Shown here: one piece after another, positions 50,720 through 63,101 of the stretch | Layout: every line of letters begins with the position of its first letter | How positions within the stretch are numbered: the first letter of the stretch is position 1 | Assembly: GCA_900320095.1 (NCBI GenBank) | Contig: ONQZ01000013.1 | Coordinates: forward strand, 24,596 to 88,595 | Length of the DNA: 64,000 nt | Source of the DNA: an uncultured Lentisphaerota bacterium | GTDB taxonomy: Bacteria > Verrucomicrobiota > Lentisphaeria > Victivallales > UBA1829 | Reading direction: 5' to 3' | The notes under the pieces: generated by a model | Databases searched by the model: none | Told to the model about the DNA's origin: nothing | What the model saw: only the letters and a program-made list of their open reading frames with translations | Program-made: the position numbers and the translations under genes

Positions 50720-51835
50720 TTAGCGCGCTACGTAGCGGCGTTCCATGCGGCCGCCGAACGAACAGAGGATGTCGTAGACGTGCGTGCCTTTGAGCCTCGC
50801 CCATTCCTCGGGGGAAACGGTCTCGCCCATGTCGGAACCGATGAGCGTGACGATCTCGCCCTGGTCGGGGAGTTCGCCGCCGAGCGGAGCCAGCGAGACC
50901 ATCATATAGTCCATGCAGACGCGTCCGAGCACTGGGCAACGGTATCCGCGGATCAGGATCTCGGCCTGGTTGGAGAGCTGGAGCGGGAGGCCGTCGGCAT
51001 AGCCCGCGGAGATGAGCGCGATGTCGGTGTCCTCGGGGAGCGTGTACGTGCATTCGTAGCCGACGTTGTGGCCCTTCGGAAGGCGGCGGACGGCGATCAC
51101 GTGCGAATAGCAGGAGACGACCGGTTCGAGGGCGGAGGCGAGCTTCGGATCGGGGGAGAACCCGTACAGCGAGATGCCGGCGCGGGCGCAGTTGTAGGGC
51201 GTCCTGACGGATTCGTGCAGACATCCGATGGCGTCGCTGTTCGCGAAATGCACGTTCGGGATCATGATGTGGCGTTCGGCGACGGCGTCCAGCACATAAC
51301 GGAACAGCCGGAGCTGTTCGCGCGTCATGGGGTGGTCGATCCTGTAGCCGACGGGAAAATGCGAGAAGATGTCGGTGCAGCGGATATTGGGAAGCGCGGC
51401 GATCTTCGCGATGGCGTCCGGGGCCTCTTCGGGGAGCAGGCCGAGGCGGCCCATGCCGGTGTCGAGCTTGATCATCACGTCGAGCGTGCGGCGCTGGCGG
51501 ACAGCCTCCTCGCTGAGCATCCGTGCGACTTCGAGCGAGGGGATGCTCGGGACCATGCCGAAATGCACGACGTCCGCGATCTCGGTGTTCAGCAGAGCGC
51601 CGAGAAGACGGACGTTTTTCCCGAAGGAGATGATCTTGAGGGCCTCCGAAGGAGTCGCCACGCAGAACGTCGGGGCGTAGTCGCAGAGCGACCGCGCGAC
51701 CTCGACCGCGCCCAGGTTGTAGGCGTCCGCCTTGATGACCGGGAAGAGCGCGGCGGGCGAAATCGACCGTGCGAGCGTACGGTAGTTGCGCTGCAGCGCG
51801 CCGAGGTCGATTTCGAGCCAGATTCTGTCGGGCAT
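50720..51835 (-). CDS. alr: Alanine racemase
   Basis: PLP enzyme that makes D-alanine for peptidoglycan. The PLP lysine motif PVIKADAYNLGA is near residue 33. MIKLDTGMGRLG, the pocket segment GISLYGFSP, NVGYECTYT with the catalytic Tyr of the second subunit, and GRVCMDYMMV follow. The length of 371 aa is typical. It lies 26 bp after carB on the same strand, so the two are probably cotranscribed. Repeat copy 5 follows and may terminate transcription. Confidence 0.92.
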   Translation of the reverse strand: MPDRIWLEIDLGALQRNYRTLARSISPAALFPVIKADAYNLGAVEVARSLCDYAPTFCVATPSEALKIISFGKNVRLLGALLNTEIADVVHFGMVPSIPSLEVARMLSEEAVRQRRTLDVMIKLDTGMGRLGLLPEEAPDAIAKIAALPNIRCTDIFSHFPVGYRIDHPMTREQLRLFRYVLDAVAERHIMIPNVHFANSDAIGCLHESVRTPYNCARAGISLYGFSPDPKLASALEPVVSCYSHVIAVRRLPKGHNVGYECTYTLPEDTDIALISAGYADGLPLQLSNQAEILIRGYRCPVLGRVCMDYMMVSLAPLGGELPDQGEIVTLIGSDMGETVSPEEWARLKGTHVYDILCSFGGRMERRYVAR

Positions 51836-51861
51836 GATCCGGAGTCCCCCTCTGCGTCAGA

Positions 51862-55062
<3,201 letters not shown>

Positions 55063-55114
55063 GGTGGTATCTCCGTGTTTTGACGTTGACAAATTCTCAA
55101 AAAACCAAATTGAA

Positions 55115-55144
55115 ATAATATGCCATGATTTCGGCGTTTTTCAA
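55115..55144 (-). promoter_or_regulatory. Predicted promoter of carB-alr
   Basis: On the reverse strand, TTGAAA (55139-55144), 18 bp, TATTAT (55115-55120). Confidence 0.45.
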
Positions 55145-55166
55145 GAGGAAGACGTGTTTTTTCGCG

Positions 55167-55199
55167 AAAAAAAGGCGGTCTCCGCAGAGGGAGACCGCC
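55167..55199 (-). terminator. Rho-independent terminator of the GH43-GH10 operon
   Basis: On the reverse strand, perfect stem GGCGGTCTCC / GGAGACCGCC (55174-55199), then seven T residues. Confidence 0.9.
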
Positions 55200-55234
55200 G
55201 GTGTGACTTGCGTCGGAAAGAAGTCCGTGCGGAA

Positions 55235-56371
55235 TTACTTCTTGAGTTCCTTCTGGCCTTTCTGAAGGGACTTGAGCACGGAGTAGTAGCAGGGCTTCGG
55301 ATCGAGGTTGTTGTCGAAGAGAAGCGGCTGGCCGCCGCGGAGCCAGGACCATCCGTCGCCGATGCCCCAGAGGGTGACGGCATAGATGTCCTTCTGATAC
55401 TTAACGAAGAGGTCGAAGAGGTCGGCATAGCGCTTCGCGAGGGCTTCGGCGGAGCTGTCGGCGTTGCCCTGGACGCTGTCGTCGCGTTCGAGGCCGCGTC
55501 CGCTGTTGCGGAAACCGTTGCGGGTGTTGACGTCCATTTCGGAGATGATGATCTTGCAACCGGTTCCGGCGTAGGCCTTGAACGCGGCTTCGATGGTCTC
55601 GATGGACGGATCGTCGTTGCTCTGCCAGTGGGCCTGCATGCCGATGGCGTCGATTCTGATGCCTTTGGCCTTGAAGTCATTGACCATCTTCACGACAGCC
55701 TGGACCTTGCCGGGCTTGTACATATTGAAGTCATTGTAGACGAGGAGGACTTTTTCTTCGCCGAGTTCCTTGGCGACCTTGTCGGCGATCTTGAACGCCT
55801 GTTCCATATAGTCGTCGCCGATGGCGGCACGCCAGTTGCCGCCGAAGCCGCCCGCCGCACGGACTCTGCCGTCGTCTTCGAAGCACTCGTTGCAGACATC
55901 CCAGCTGTCGATTTTGCCTTTCCAGTGGGTCATGAGGCCGCGGATGTGGTTTTCGAGGCGCTTCAGAACGAGTTCGCGGCTGGCGCGGCCGTTGGGGGCG
56001 CTGGAATCCTGGAAGACCCACTGCGGGGTCTGGCTGTGCCACATGAACGTGTGGCCGTGGACTTTCATGCCGTACTTCTGGGCGAATTCGACGAGGGTGT
56101 CGCCGGCGCGGAAGTTGAACTGGCCTTCCTGCGGTTCCGTGGCGTCGAACTTCATCTCGTTTTCGCAGGTCAGACGGTTGAAGTCCTGCGCGAGGATGTC
56201 GGAGGCGATGAGGTCGCTGAACGCACGGGTCGGAGCCGCATTGCCGATCAGGAAGAGACCTTCGGCGGCGTCGCGAAGACGGGTGGGTTCCTGAGCCTGA
56301 GCCTGGAACGCGACGGCGCCGAGGCAGATGCCCGCCACGATGGCGGAGACGGATTTCATGGAGATGAACAT
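55235..56371 (-). CDS. GH10 endo-1,4-beta-xylanase, exported
   Basis: A 378-aa enzyme with signal peptide (ending AFQAQAQ). GH10 barrel marks: FNRLTCENEMKF, HGHTFMWHSQTPQW, the acid/base Glu in SWDVCNECF, YNDFNMYKPGK, QAHWQS and the nucleophile Glu in IISEMDVNTR. It ends with LWGIGDGWSWLRGG and LLFDNNLDPKP. It cuts xylan internally outside the cell membrane. AAGGAC precedes ATG 56371. It follows GH43 after 45 bp in a xylan-degradation operon and is followed by a strong terminator. No carbohydrate-binding module is attached. Confidence 0.93.
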   Translation of the reverse strand: MFISMKSVSAIVAGICLGAVAFQAQAQEPTRLRDAAEGLFLIGNAAPTRAFSDLIASDILAQDFNRLTCENEMKFDATEPQEGQFNFRAGDTLVEFAQKYGMKVHGHTFMWHSQTPQWVFQDSSAPNGRASRELVLKRLENHIRGLMTHWKGKIDSWDVCNECFEDDGRVRAAGGFGGNWRAAIGDDYMEQAFKIADKVAKELGEEKVLLVYNDFNMYKPGKVQAVVKMVNDFKAKGIRIDAIGMQAHWQSNDDPSIETIEAAFKAYAGTGCKIIISEMDVNTRNGFRNSGRGLERDDSVQGNADSSAEALAKRYADLFDLFVKYQKDIYAVTLWGIGDGWSWLRGGQPLLFDNNLDPKPCYYSVLKSLQKGQKELKK

Positions 56372-56416
56372 GTTGGTTGTCCTTGTGTTTGGTTTATGTT
56401 GAAAAGAACTTAGGAA

Positions 56417-58252
56417 TTATTTGAACTGGTACCAGTCGAGCAGAGCGGTGCTTTCCACCGGCTTCGGGCCGGCAGGCTGCTGCTGTTGCTGCTGGCCGGG
56501 GCGCTGGCCGCCGAAACCGCCGCCGAAACCGCCGCCGAAACCGCCCTGCGGGGGCTGACCGCCGCCGAAACCGCCCTGGCCGCCCTGGCCCTGACGACGC
56601 GGACGCTGGCCCTGGCCGCCCTGACCCTGACCGGCGGGACGCTGGCCGCCGAAGCCGCCCTGACCCATACCCTGCGGGGGCTGGCCGCCGCCGAAACCGC
56701 CGAAACCGCCGAAGCCGCCCTGGCCCATGCCCTGCGGGGGCTGGCCGCCGCCGAAGCCGCCGAAGCCCTGCGGGGGCTGCTGGCCGTTCGCGGCCGCCAC
56801 GGTGACGACGTCGGAGGAATCAAAGAGAGCCGCGGTCGCCGGAGCGCCCTGGACTTTGAACACGAAATAGAGGTAATCGAACACGCCGTCGACGGCCTTG
56901 TCGAGCTTGAAGTTGAGTTCCTTCCATTCGCCGTTGGTGTTCGCGAGCTTCACGGTGCCGAGGAGGTCGCCGTCGGCCGCGCCCTTGCGGATCTCGATGG
57001 AGGTGTTGTCGTCCTTGGCGCTGTACTTGAGCGTGCCGCCGGTCGGCTTCTTGGAGAAGTCAACGCCGGAAACGCGGATCCAGCTGTTGTTCTGCATGGA
57101 GGCGAGGACGGTCTCCTTGTTCGGGCCCATCGTGCTCTTCAGGCCGGGCATCTGTTCCTGCTTGGCTTCTTCCTCGGTGAGGATCTTGCCGGACTTGTTC
57201 ATGGTGACGAAGCGGGACTTCTTCATCGGGTCGAAGTTCTTCAGCTGCTTCGGGCCGTGTTCGGTCTCGACGACCTTCTTGATGGTTCCGTCTTCATTGT
57301 AGAACATCTCGTCGAGGTTCACGCAGCGGGAATCGCTCTTGTTGCGGAGGTTGCTGGCGATGGCGAGCTTGCGGTCATGATACGCGATGTACCAGTGGCC
57401 TTTATACTCGATGATGGAGGCGTGGTTGTTGTTGCCGAGGTTCTGCTTCGGGTTGTCGAGGATGGTGCCCTTGTACTCGAACGGGCCGGTCGGGGAATCG
57501 CTGACCAGGTAGTCGATGTTCGCGGTGGGGCTGAACTGCGTGCTGTAGGAAAAATAGTATTTGCCTTTGTACTTGTGCATGTAGGAGGCTTCGAAGAACT
57601 TCGGCACGTTCAGGTGAATGGCTTCCGGATGGAGGCTGATCATGTCCTTATTGAGCTCGATGATGCGCGCCTGGTCGTTGCCGTTGCCGCCGTAGTACAC
57701 GAACGCGCGGCCATCGTCATCGACGAATCCGGCGGGGTCGAAGAGCCAGCGGGAAGCGTAGTTGGAGACGTTGCCGGCGATGAGGGTCTTTCCGAGCGGA
57801 TCCTTGTAGGGGCCTTCGGGCTTGTCCGCCACGGCGACGCCGATGGAGGAGCCGCCATCCGGGAAATAGAGGTAGACTTTGCCGTCGCGGATCGCGGTGC
57901 CGGGAGCGTAGCAGTGTCCCGCCCACGGAGCAACGGTCTGGTCTTCGCCGTACGGGCCTTTGCCGCGGCCGTAGCCGAAGTCGTGGTTTCTGCCGACGGA
58001 GAACACGAAACCGTGGTCGGTCCAGTTCTGGAGGTCGTCGGTGGAGACCAGTTCGTAGTCGAAGAGGTCGTAGCCGCGCTGGTTGGCGATGTCATGGCTG
58101 CAGATGATGTAGATGCGGTCGTTGAACACGAAGGCGTTCGGGTCGGCCGTGTACACATGGCTGATGACGGGCTGGTCGGCTTTCACGACGCCGGCGGCGC
58201 ACACGAGGGTGCAGATGGCCGCGAACATCGCTTTCAGAGTTTTGTGGGACAT
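56417..58252 (-). CDS. GH43 xylosidase/arabinofuranosidase with CBM6-like domain interrupted by a Gly/Gln-rich insert
   Basis: A 611-aa enzyme with signal peptide (1-25). The GH43 five-blade propeller (about 28-330) has its base Asp in YTADPNAFVFND, a pKa-setting Asp in LFDPAGFVDDDG and the acid Glu in FFEASYMHKYKG. A CBM6-like domain (about 395-500) has WIRVSGVDF, GTLKYSAKDDNTSIEIR and GEWKELNF. A stretch of about 105 residues of Gly, Gln, Pro and Arg (nt 56468-56795) then interrupts it before the last strand ALLDWYQFK. AAGGAG precedes the ATG. First gene of the GH43-GH10 operon. Confidence 0.9.
   Translation of the reverse strand: MSHKTLKAMFAAICTLVCAAGVVKADQPVISHVYTADPNAFVFNDRIYIICSHDIANQRGYDLFDYELVSTDDLQNWTDHGFVFSVGRNHDFGYGRGKGPYGEDQTVAPWAGHCYAPGTAIRDGKVYLYFPDGGSSIGVAVADKPEGPYKDPLGKTLIAGNVSNYASRWLFDPAGFVDDDGRAFVYYGGNGNDQARIIELNKDMISLHPEAIHLNVPKFFEASYMHKYKGKYYFSYSTQFSPTANIDYLVSDSPTGPFEYKGTILDNPKQNLGNNNHASIIEYKGHWYIAYHDRKLAIASNLRNKSDSRCVNLDEMFYNEDGTIKKVVETEHGPKQLKNFDPMKKSRFVTMNKSGKILTEEEAKQEQMPGLKSTMGPNKETVLASMQNNSWIRVSGVDFSKKPTGGTLKYSAKDDNTSIEIRKGAADGDLLGTVKLANTNGEWKELNFKLDKAVDGVFDYLYFVFKVQGAPATAALFDSSDVVTVAAANGQQPPQGFGGFGGGQPPQGMGQGGFGGFGGFGGGQPPQGMGQGGFGGQRPAGQGQGGQGQRPRRQGQGGQGGFGGGQPPQGGFGGGFGGGFGGQRPGQQQQQQPAGPKPVESTALLDWYQFK
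56468..56795 (-). repeat. Gly/Gln-rich coding repeat region in the GH43 gene
   Basis: Degenerate repeats encode GGFGGGQPPQGMGQ, GGQGQRPRRQGQ and GGFGGGFGGQRPGQ, with a run of six Gln. The composition matches the tail of the aldo/keto reductase at 11100-11225. Confidence 0.85.
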
Positions 58253-58367
58253 AGTTTGACTCCTTGCAATTTGTTAGCCGGACACAGTTGCGGATATCCG
58301 GCGGATGATTGACGAATTCTATCGGTTTTGAGCTCAAAGGAGCGGAAAGACCGCTTCTTTTCATGCT

Positions 58368-58395
58368 ACTATACAAGCTCGTTCCGTTTTTTCAA
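58368..58395 (-). promoter_or_regulatory. Predicted promoter of the GH43-GH10 operon
   Basis: On the reverse strand, TTGAAA (58390-58395), 16 bp, TATAGT (58368-58373). Confidence 0.55.
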
Positions 58396-58503
58396 GCCCG
58401 AAATCCGTCTAAATATGGATTTTTTCCGAAAAAATAATATATTTCCTGATGCTTTTTCCGGGAAAGACGATCCGACATGCTCAAAAAATGGGGGACCGGG
58501 AAG

Positions 58504-58521
58504 GTGTCATAATCGTGACAC
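58504..58521. promoter_or_regulatory. Perfect palindrome, candidate operator
   Basis: GTGTCA / TGACAC with a 6-bp centre, about 110 bp upstream of the MscS-like promoter and 110 bp upstream of the GH43 promoter. Its regulator is unknown. Confidence 0.35.
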
Positions 58522-58634
58522 GGGGCGGATCGCGGGGCATGGCATGGGCGCTCCGAAAAAAAGAAGCGGACCGTCGTGCCGGGTCTCCGGGCGGAAAGAC
58601 GCGGACGGGAATTCGCCGGACAAAGATTCGCCGG

Positions 58635-58663
58635 TTGCAATTTGCGCCGCGCCGTGGTATAGT
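58635..58663 (+). promoter_or_regulatory. Predicted promoter of the MscS-like gene
   Basis: TTGCAA (58635-58640), 17 bp, TATAGT (58658-58663). Confidence 0.6.
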
Positions 58664-58713
58664 AATCCGGCAGAAAACAGCCGACAACGCCGTTCAAACG
58701 AAAGGAGTACACC

Positions 58714-60231
58714 ATGAATGAACTTTGGAACATGCTGGTCGACCTGCTGACGAAATATGGGATCCTGCGGATCCTGCTCGCGATCCTGGTCCTCTTCGCC
58801 GGGTGGATCGTCGCCTGGATCCTCCAGAAACTCACCTTCAAATGCATGCGGAAATGCCGCATCGGGGAACGCCTGTCCGTGTGCATCCCGGACGAGACGG
58901 CGGCTCCGGCGGCACACGCGGAAAAGATCGCCGCACGCATCGTCTTCTGGATCGTCTTTCTGCTCGCCGTGGTGCAGGCGATGAACCTGCTGAGCCTGCA
59001 TGAGGCGGCGTCGCCGATCCGCGACGTGCTGGCGGACGTGATCGGATTCCTGCCGAACCTCTTCGCGGCGGCGATCCTCGGACTGGTCGCATGGGGCGTG
59101 GCGGCGGCGGTCCGCTACGGGGCGCTGGTCCTGATGCACGCGCTGCGCCTGGACGAGAAGGTCGAAGGCGCGGTCGACACGGGCGGACGCGAATGCAATC
59201 TGAGCTTCACGATCGCGACGACGCTCTTCTGGCTGGTGATCCTGGCGTTCGTCCCGGCGATCCTCGGGGCGCTGCGGATCACGGGGCTGGCGCGTCCGTT
59301 CGAGGCGATGACAGCGGACGTGCTGCGGTATCTGCCGCGCATCTTCGCCGCCGTGCTGATCGCCGCCGCCGGACTCTTCCTCGCGACCATCCTGCGCAAG
59401 CTCGTGGAACGCCTCATCCGGTCGTCCGGCGGGCTGGGCGACGCCGAGGAGGCGGGCGGGAAGCTCTTCTCGCGCGACAGCCTCGCACGCATCTGCGGCG
59501 TGCTGGTCTTCGTCTGCATCGTGGTCCCGGTGTCGGCGGCGGCGCTCTCCGCGCTCGGCATCGACTCGCTCACGAATTCCGTCTCGAAACTCTTCACGCG
59601 CATGCTGAATTCCGCCGGAAACATCGCGGCGGCCGCGATCGTGCTGTTCGTGGCGTTCGCGGTCGGCGCGCTCGTCGCCCGTCTCGCGGCGCGCCTGCTG
59701 GCGGACGCCGGACTGGACCGCCGCGTCGGCGAGCTCGGCTGGAAAGCGCAGGGCGGCATGAGCCCGTCGAACGTGGTCGGCAAACTGCTGTTCGCCGGCA
59801 TCCTGATCTTCGCGCTGGTCGCGGCGCTCGAGATCCTCCAGCTGGAGGAAACCGCCAAGCTCGTGCGGTCCTTCCTGCCGTTCGCCGGACGCCTCGTGCT
59901 CGGCGCCGTGGTCTTCCTGCTCGGCATGATACTGGCGAACCTCGCCGCCGACTTCGTGCGAAGCAACGGCGTGGAGTCGCACGTCTTCCTCTTCGCCGTG
60001 CGGATCGCCGTGCTGTTCTTCGCGGGCGTGGCTGCCCTGACCACGGCGGGGATCGGCGGATCGGCGGCGCTTCTGGCGTTCGGGATCGTGCTCGGCGCGT
60101 TCGCCGCGGCGTTCGCGATCGCATTCGGACTCGGCGGACGCAATTTCGCCGAACGCAAGCTGGAGGAATGGGACCGGGAGCATTCCGGCGGCAAAAAAAG
60201 ACACGAAATAAGCCCGAAACAGGGAACCTGA
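58714..60231 (+). CDS. Multi-pass membrane protein with conserved TM-helix repeats (mechanosensitive-channel related)
   Basis: A 505-aa protein with about ten membrane helices. Four repeats of a helix with a similar lead-in are visible: LPNLFAAAILGLVAWGVAA, LPRIFAAVLIAAAGLFLA, AGNIAAAAIVLFVAFAVGA and AGRLVLGAVVFLLGMILA. This pattern fits the conserved TM-helix family linked to MscS-type channels (CmpX-like), but the MscS beta-domain itself is absent. A role in osmotic or envelope stress is inferred. AAAGGAG precedes the ATG. A strong terminator follows. Confidence 0.7.
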   Translation: MNELWNMLVDLLTKYGILRILLAILVLFAGWIVAWILQKLTFKCMRKCRIGERLSVCIPDETAAPAAHAEKIAARIVFWIVFLLAVVQAMNLLSLHEAASPIRDVLADVIGFLPNLFAAAILGLVAWGVAAAVRYGALVLMHALRLDEKVEGAVDTGGRECNLSFTIATTLFWLVILAFVPAILGALRITGLARPFEAMTADVLRYLPRIFAAVLIAAAGLFLATILRKLVERLIRSSGGLGDAEEAGGKLFSRDSLARICGVLVFVCIVVPVSAAALSALGIDSLTNSVSKLFTRMLNSAGNIAAAAIVLFVAFAVGALVARLAARLLADAGLDRRVGELGWKAQGGMSPSNVVGKLLFAGILIFALVAALEILQLEETAKLVRSFLPFAGRLVLGAVVFLLGMILANLAADFVRSNGVESHVFLFAVRIAVLFFAGVAALTTAGIGGSAALLAFGIVLGAFAAAFAIAFGLGGRNFAERKLEEWDREHSGGKKRHEISPKQGT

Positions 60232-60261
60232 CCGACGCCGCGCCAAAGCGGCCCGGAACAG

Positions 60262-60299
60262 CGGGAGAGGACTGCCGGCGCGGTCTTCTCCCGTTTTTT
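60262..60299 (+). terminator. Rho-independent terminator after the MscS-like gene
   Basis: Stem CGGGAGA / TCTCCCG (60262-60293), with further inner pairing, then TTTTTT. Confidence 0.85.
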
Positions 60300-60407
60300 A
60301 CGGTCATAAAGGCGTTTTTTTCCCGAAACCGTTTTCATTTTTCGCGTGTACGGTGTATATTAATGTTTCGCGATAAACACATGCCGCATCCGCAAAGGCA
60401 GTCCGCC

Positions 60408-61406
60408 GTGAACAACACGAATCCACCGAAAAAGAAAAAATCCAGACTCGTCATCAACGCCGAGTACGCGCTCTTCGTGGCCGTGACCTCGCTGGTCCGG
60501 CTGCTGCCGCTGCACGCGGCATACGCCGTGCTGGATTTCATCGCGTGGTCGGTGCTTCATTTCAGCAAACGGCACGGTCCGCGCACGCCGAGGCTGATCC
60601 TGCATTCCGGGTTCGTGAAGACGGAGGCGGAGGCAAAGAAACTGGCGCTGGAAAGCCTGAAGCATTTCGCCAGGGTGTACGTCGAGATGGTGAAGTTCGA
60701 CCAGATCGTGAACGAGGACAACTTCAGCGAACACATCCGCGTCGCGGACGACCCGCTGACGCAGGAGTACATGAACCCGGCGACCGCGCCGCAGATCATC
60801 CTGACGACTGGGCATTTCGGGAACTGGGAGCTCGCGGGCGGGCTGCACAGCTACATCACCAAGCAGCGCATGATGAGCATCATGCGTCCGCTGGAGAACC
60901 CGAAGATCGGGCGCTACGTCTACGCCCGGCGCTGCCGGTTCCTGCACCGGAGTTTCCCGAAGGACCTGGGCGTGCGGCCGCTGATCCAGGCGCACAAGGC
61001 GGGGGAGAACGTCACGATCGTGTCCGACCAACACGCAGTCCCGCCGGAGGGCGTCAAGGTCACGTTCTTCGGGCACCCCGCCATGGCGCAGAAGACGCCC
61101 GCGTGGCTGTACCTCCGCACGCACACGCCGATTGCGATGCCGTACCTGGTCCGCGACGACAACGATTTCCACTTCACGTTCCACTGCGCGAAGATGCCCG
61201 ACTACCGGCCGACGGGCAACATGGAAGCGGACATCCGCGCCGTCGCACAGCTCTACACGAACATGATCGAAGAACAGATACGCCGGTTCCCGACGCAGTG
61301 GCTCTGGTCGCACAGACGCTGGCTGGACTGCGAACGCGGCCCGTATCCGCCGCCCGCTCCTCAACAGAAAGATGCTTCCCATGACGATCAAACACCCGTT
61401 AAGTGA
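60408..61406 (+). CDS. Lipid A acyltransferase-like protein (LpxL/HtrB family)
   Basis: A 332-aa enzyme with one N-terminal membrane anchor (about 19-43). The catalytic HX4(D/E) motif is TTGHFGNWE; MMSIMRPLENP, SDQHAVPPEGVKVTFFG and the ending WLWSHRRWLDCE are family marks. It adds a secondary acyl chain to lipid A or a similar lipid at the inner membrane. GTG 60408 is chosen because AAAGG lies 10 bp upstream. The ATGs at 60363 and 60381 are in frame but lie at or just after the -10 box TATATT (60356-60361). Its end overlaps rpe by 26 bp. Confidence 0.78.
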   Translation: MNNTNPPKKKKSRLVINAEYALFVAVTSLVRLLPLHAAYAVLDFIAWSVLHFSKRHGPRTPRLILHSGFVKTEAEAKKLALESLKHFARVYVEMVKFDQIVNEDNFSEHIRVADDPLTQEYMNPATAPQIILTTGHFGNWELAGGLHSYITKQRMMSIMRPLENPKIGRYVYARRCRFLHRSFPKDLGVRPLIQAHKAGENVTIVSDQHAVPPEGVKVTFFGHPAMAQKTPAWLYLRTHTPIAMPYLVRDDNDFHFTFHCAKMPDYRPTGNMEADIRAVAQLYTNMIEEQIRRFPTQWLWSHRRWLDCERGPYPPPAPQQKDASHDDQTPVK

Positions 61407-62103
61407 GTTCAAGAACAACCGGCTGCTCGTCTCGCCGTCGGTCCTCGCCTGCAATTTCGCATGTCTCGCCGACGAACTGAAAGCCGCGGAAGAAGCCGAG
61501 GCGGACATGATCCACCTGGACATCATGGACGGCCATTTCGTCCCGAACATCACGTTCGGGCCCCCGGTCGTCGCCTCCATGCGCAAATACACCACCCTGC
61601 CCTTCGACGTCCACCTGATGCTGGTCCACCCGGAACAGTACGTCGAGCCGTTCGCGAAGGCGGGCGCCGACCACATCACGTTCCACATCGAGAGCGAATG
61701 CGACCCCGCCGCGGTCGTGCGGCAAATCCACGAACTCGGCTGCTCCGCCGGGATCACGCTCAAGCCGGGCACGCCCGCCTCGGCGATCGAGGCGATCCTG
61801 CCGGAGATCGACATGGTGCTGGTGATGTCGGTGGAACCCGGCTTCGGCGGACAGAAGTTCCAGCCGGAGATGCTGAAGAAGGCAGCGGAAATCCACAAAA
61901 TGATCCGGAAGATCGGCAGCCGCGCCCACATCGAGATCGACGGCGGCATCACGCGCGACAACGTCTGCGAGGCCGCCGCGGCGGGCGTGAACGTCATCGT
62001 CGCCGGGACCGCCGTCTTCCGCGCGCCGGAAGGCATCCGCGCCGCCGTCGCCGAACTCCACGAAGCACAGAAGGCGCTGCCGAAAGACGCCCCCGGCAAG
62101 TAA
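61381..62103 (+). CDS. rpe: Ribulose-phosphate 3-epimerase
   Basis: Pentose-phosphate enzyme, 240 aa, TIM barrel. Metal and catalytic marks: SPSVLACNFACL, HLDIMDGHFVPNITFGP, PFDVHLMLVHPEQYV, MSVEPGFGGQKFQPEM and IEIDGGIT. ATG 61381 is preferred to 61372 because AGAAAG lies at a good distance. It begins inside the end of the acyltransferase gene, so translation is coupled. Confidence 0.93.
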   Translation: MTIKHPLSEFKNNRLLVSPSVLACNFACLADELKAAEEAEADMIHLDIMDGHFVPNITFGPPVVASMRKYTTLPFDVHLMLVHPEQYVEPFAKAGADHITFHIESECDPAAVVRQIHELGCSAGITLKPGTPASAIEAILPEIDMVLVMSVEPGFGGQKFQPEMLKKAAEIHKMIRKIGSRAHIEIDGGITRDNVCEAAAAGVNVIVAGTAVFRAPEGIRAAVAELHEAQKALPKDAPGK

Positions 62104-62135
62104 TCTTTTCATCCGAAAGCAAGGATTTCGACATT

Positions 62136-63026
62136 ATGGACCGTGAACACAAACTTTTCCCCGCCGACTGGCAGAAGCCGGAACCCGGCGGATTCGCGCG
62201 CTGCCTGGTCTGCCCCCGCCACTGCCTCATCGCCGAGGGACACACCGGATTCTGCGGCGTCCGCCTCAACCAGGGCGGCAGGATCTATTCCATGGCGTAC
62301 GGCTACCCCTGCGCGCTCCAGATCGACCCGATCGAAAAGAAGCCGCTGCGGCATTTCCGACCCGGCACGCAGGCGTTCTCCGTCGGCACCTACGGCTGCA
62401 ACCTCAAATGCGTGTTCTGCCAGAACAACCATCTGTCGCGCGAGAAGTTCATGCCGCACGCCGCCTACCGCTACTACACGCCGGAAGCCCTGATCGAGCT
62501 GATCCGCCGCCACGGCAGCGAATGCGTGGCGTTCACGTTCAACGAGCCTGCGGTCTGGGCGGAATACGTGCGCGACTGCGCGATCCTCGCCCGCCGGGAG
62601 AAGATCAGCACGATCCTCGTCTCCAACGGGTATTTCTCCGACGAGTGCATGCAAGACGTCTTCCCGCTCTTCGACGCGGCGAACATCGACGTGAAGGGAT
62701 TCGGCGACTTCTACCCGACCATGTGTTCCGGCGAGCTCGAGCCGGTGAAACATTCCTGCGAGTTCTTCAAGAAAGTCTGCGGCGGCCACCTCGAGCTGAC
62801 CAATCTGGTCATTCCCGGCAAAAACGACTCGCAGCAGCAGATCGACGATTTCCTGGACTGGGTGCGCGACGGACTCGGCATCGACACGCCCGTGCATTTC
62901 ACCGCGTATCATCCGGCGTACCTGTACCACGACAGCCCGCGCACACCGCGTTCGGAGCTCGACAGCATTCAGGCGCACGCGAAGAGCCGCGGATTCCCGA
63001 ACGTGTACCTCGGGAACATCTGCTGA
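62136..63026 (+). CDS. amrS: AmmeMemoRadiSam-type radical SAM protein
   Basis: A 296-aa radical SAM enzyme. The cluster motif is GCNLKCVFCQN (C-X3-C-X2-C), preceded by CLVCPRHCLIAEGHTGFCGVR, the Cys-rich N-terminus of the AmrS group. AFTFNEPAVWAEYV, ANIDVKGFGDFYP and HFTAYHPAY follow. The family usually occurs with Memo and AMMECR1 partners, none of which are in this window. The reaction is not settled. AAGGAT precedes ATG 62136. It is 32 bp after rpe and ends its operon. Confidence 0.85.
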   Translation: MDREHKLFPADWQKPEPGGFARCLVCPRHCLIAEGHTGFCGVRLNQGGRIYSMAYGYPCALQIDPIEKKPLRHFRPGTQAFSVGTYGCNLKCVFCQNNHLSREKFMPHAAYRYYTPEALIELIRRHGSECVAFTFNEPAVWAEYVRDCAILARREKISTILVSNGYFSDECMQDVFPLFDAANIDVKGFGDFYPTMCSGELEPVKHSCEFFKKVCGGHLELTNLVIPGKNDSQQQIDDFLDWVRDGLGIDTPVHFTAYHPAYLYHDSPRTPRSELDSIQAHAKSRGFPNVYLGNIC

Positions 63027-63052
63027 AAAACGCGCTTTTTCAAGCAAAAGAA

Positions 63053-63092
63053 CCGCCGGACGACTGAACGATCAGCTGTCCGGCGTTTTTTC
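63053..63092 (+). terminator. Rho-independent terminator after amrS
   Basis: Stem CGCCGGAC / GTCCGGCG with inner ACTG / CAGC-type pairing (63054-63085), then TTTTTT. Confidence 0.85.
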
Positions 63093-63101
63093 TATTTCAT
63101 C

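Larger units (their letters stand above)
58253..58713. other. 461-bp intergenic region between GH43 and the MscS-like gene
   Basis: Holds the GH43 leader hairpin (GCCGGA / TCCGGC, 58277-58302), the GH43 promoter (58368-58395), the palindrome GTGTCATAATCGTGACAC (58504-58521) and the promoter of the downstream gene (58635-58663). ORFs here look spurious. Confidence 0.6.

Noticed and set aside
58328..58940. ORFs of 129 and 182 codons in the GH43 / MscS-like gap
   Set aside because: They overlap promoters and the start of the MscS-like gene, lack ribosome sites and have unlikely composition.
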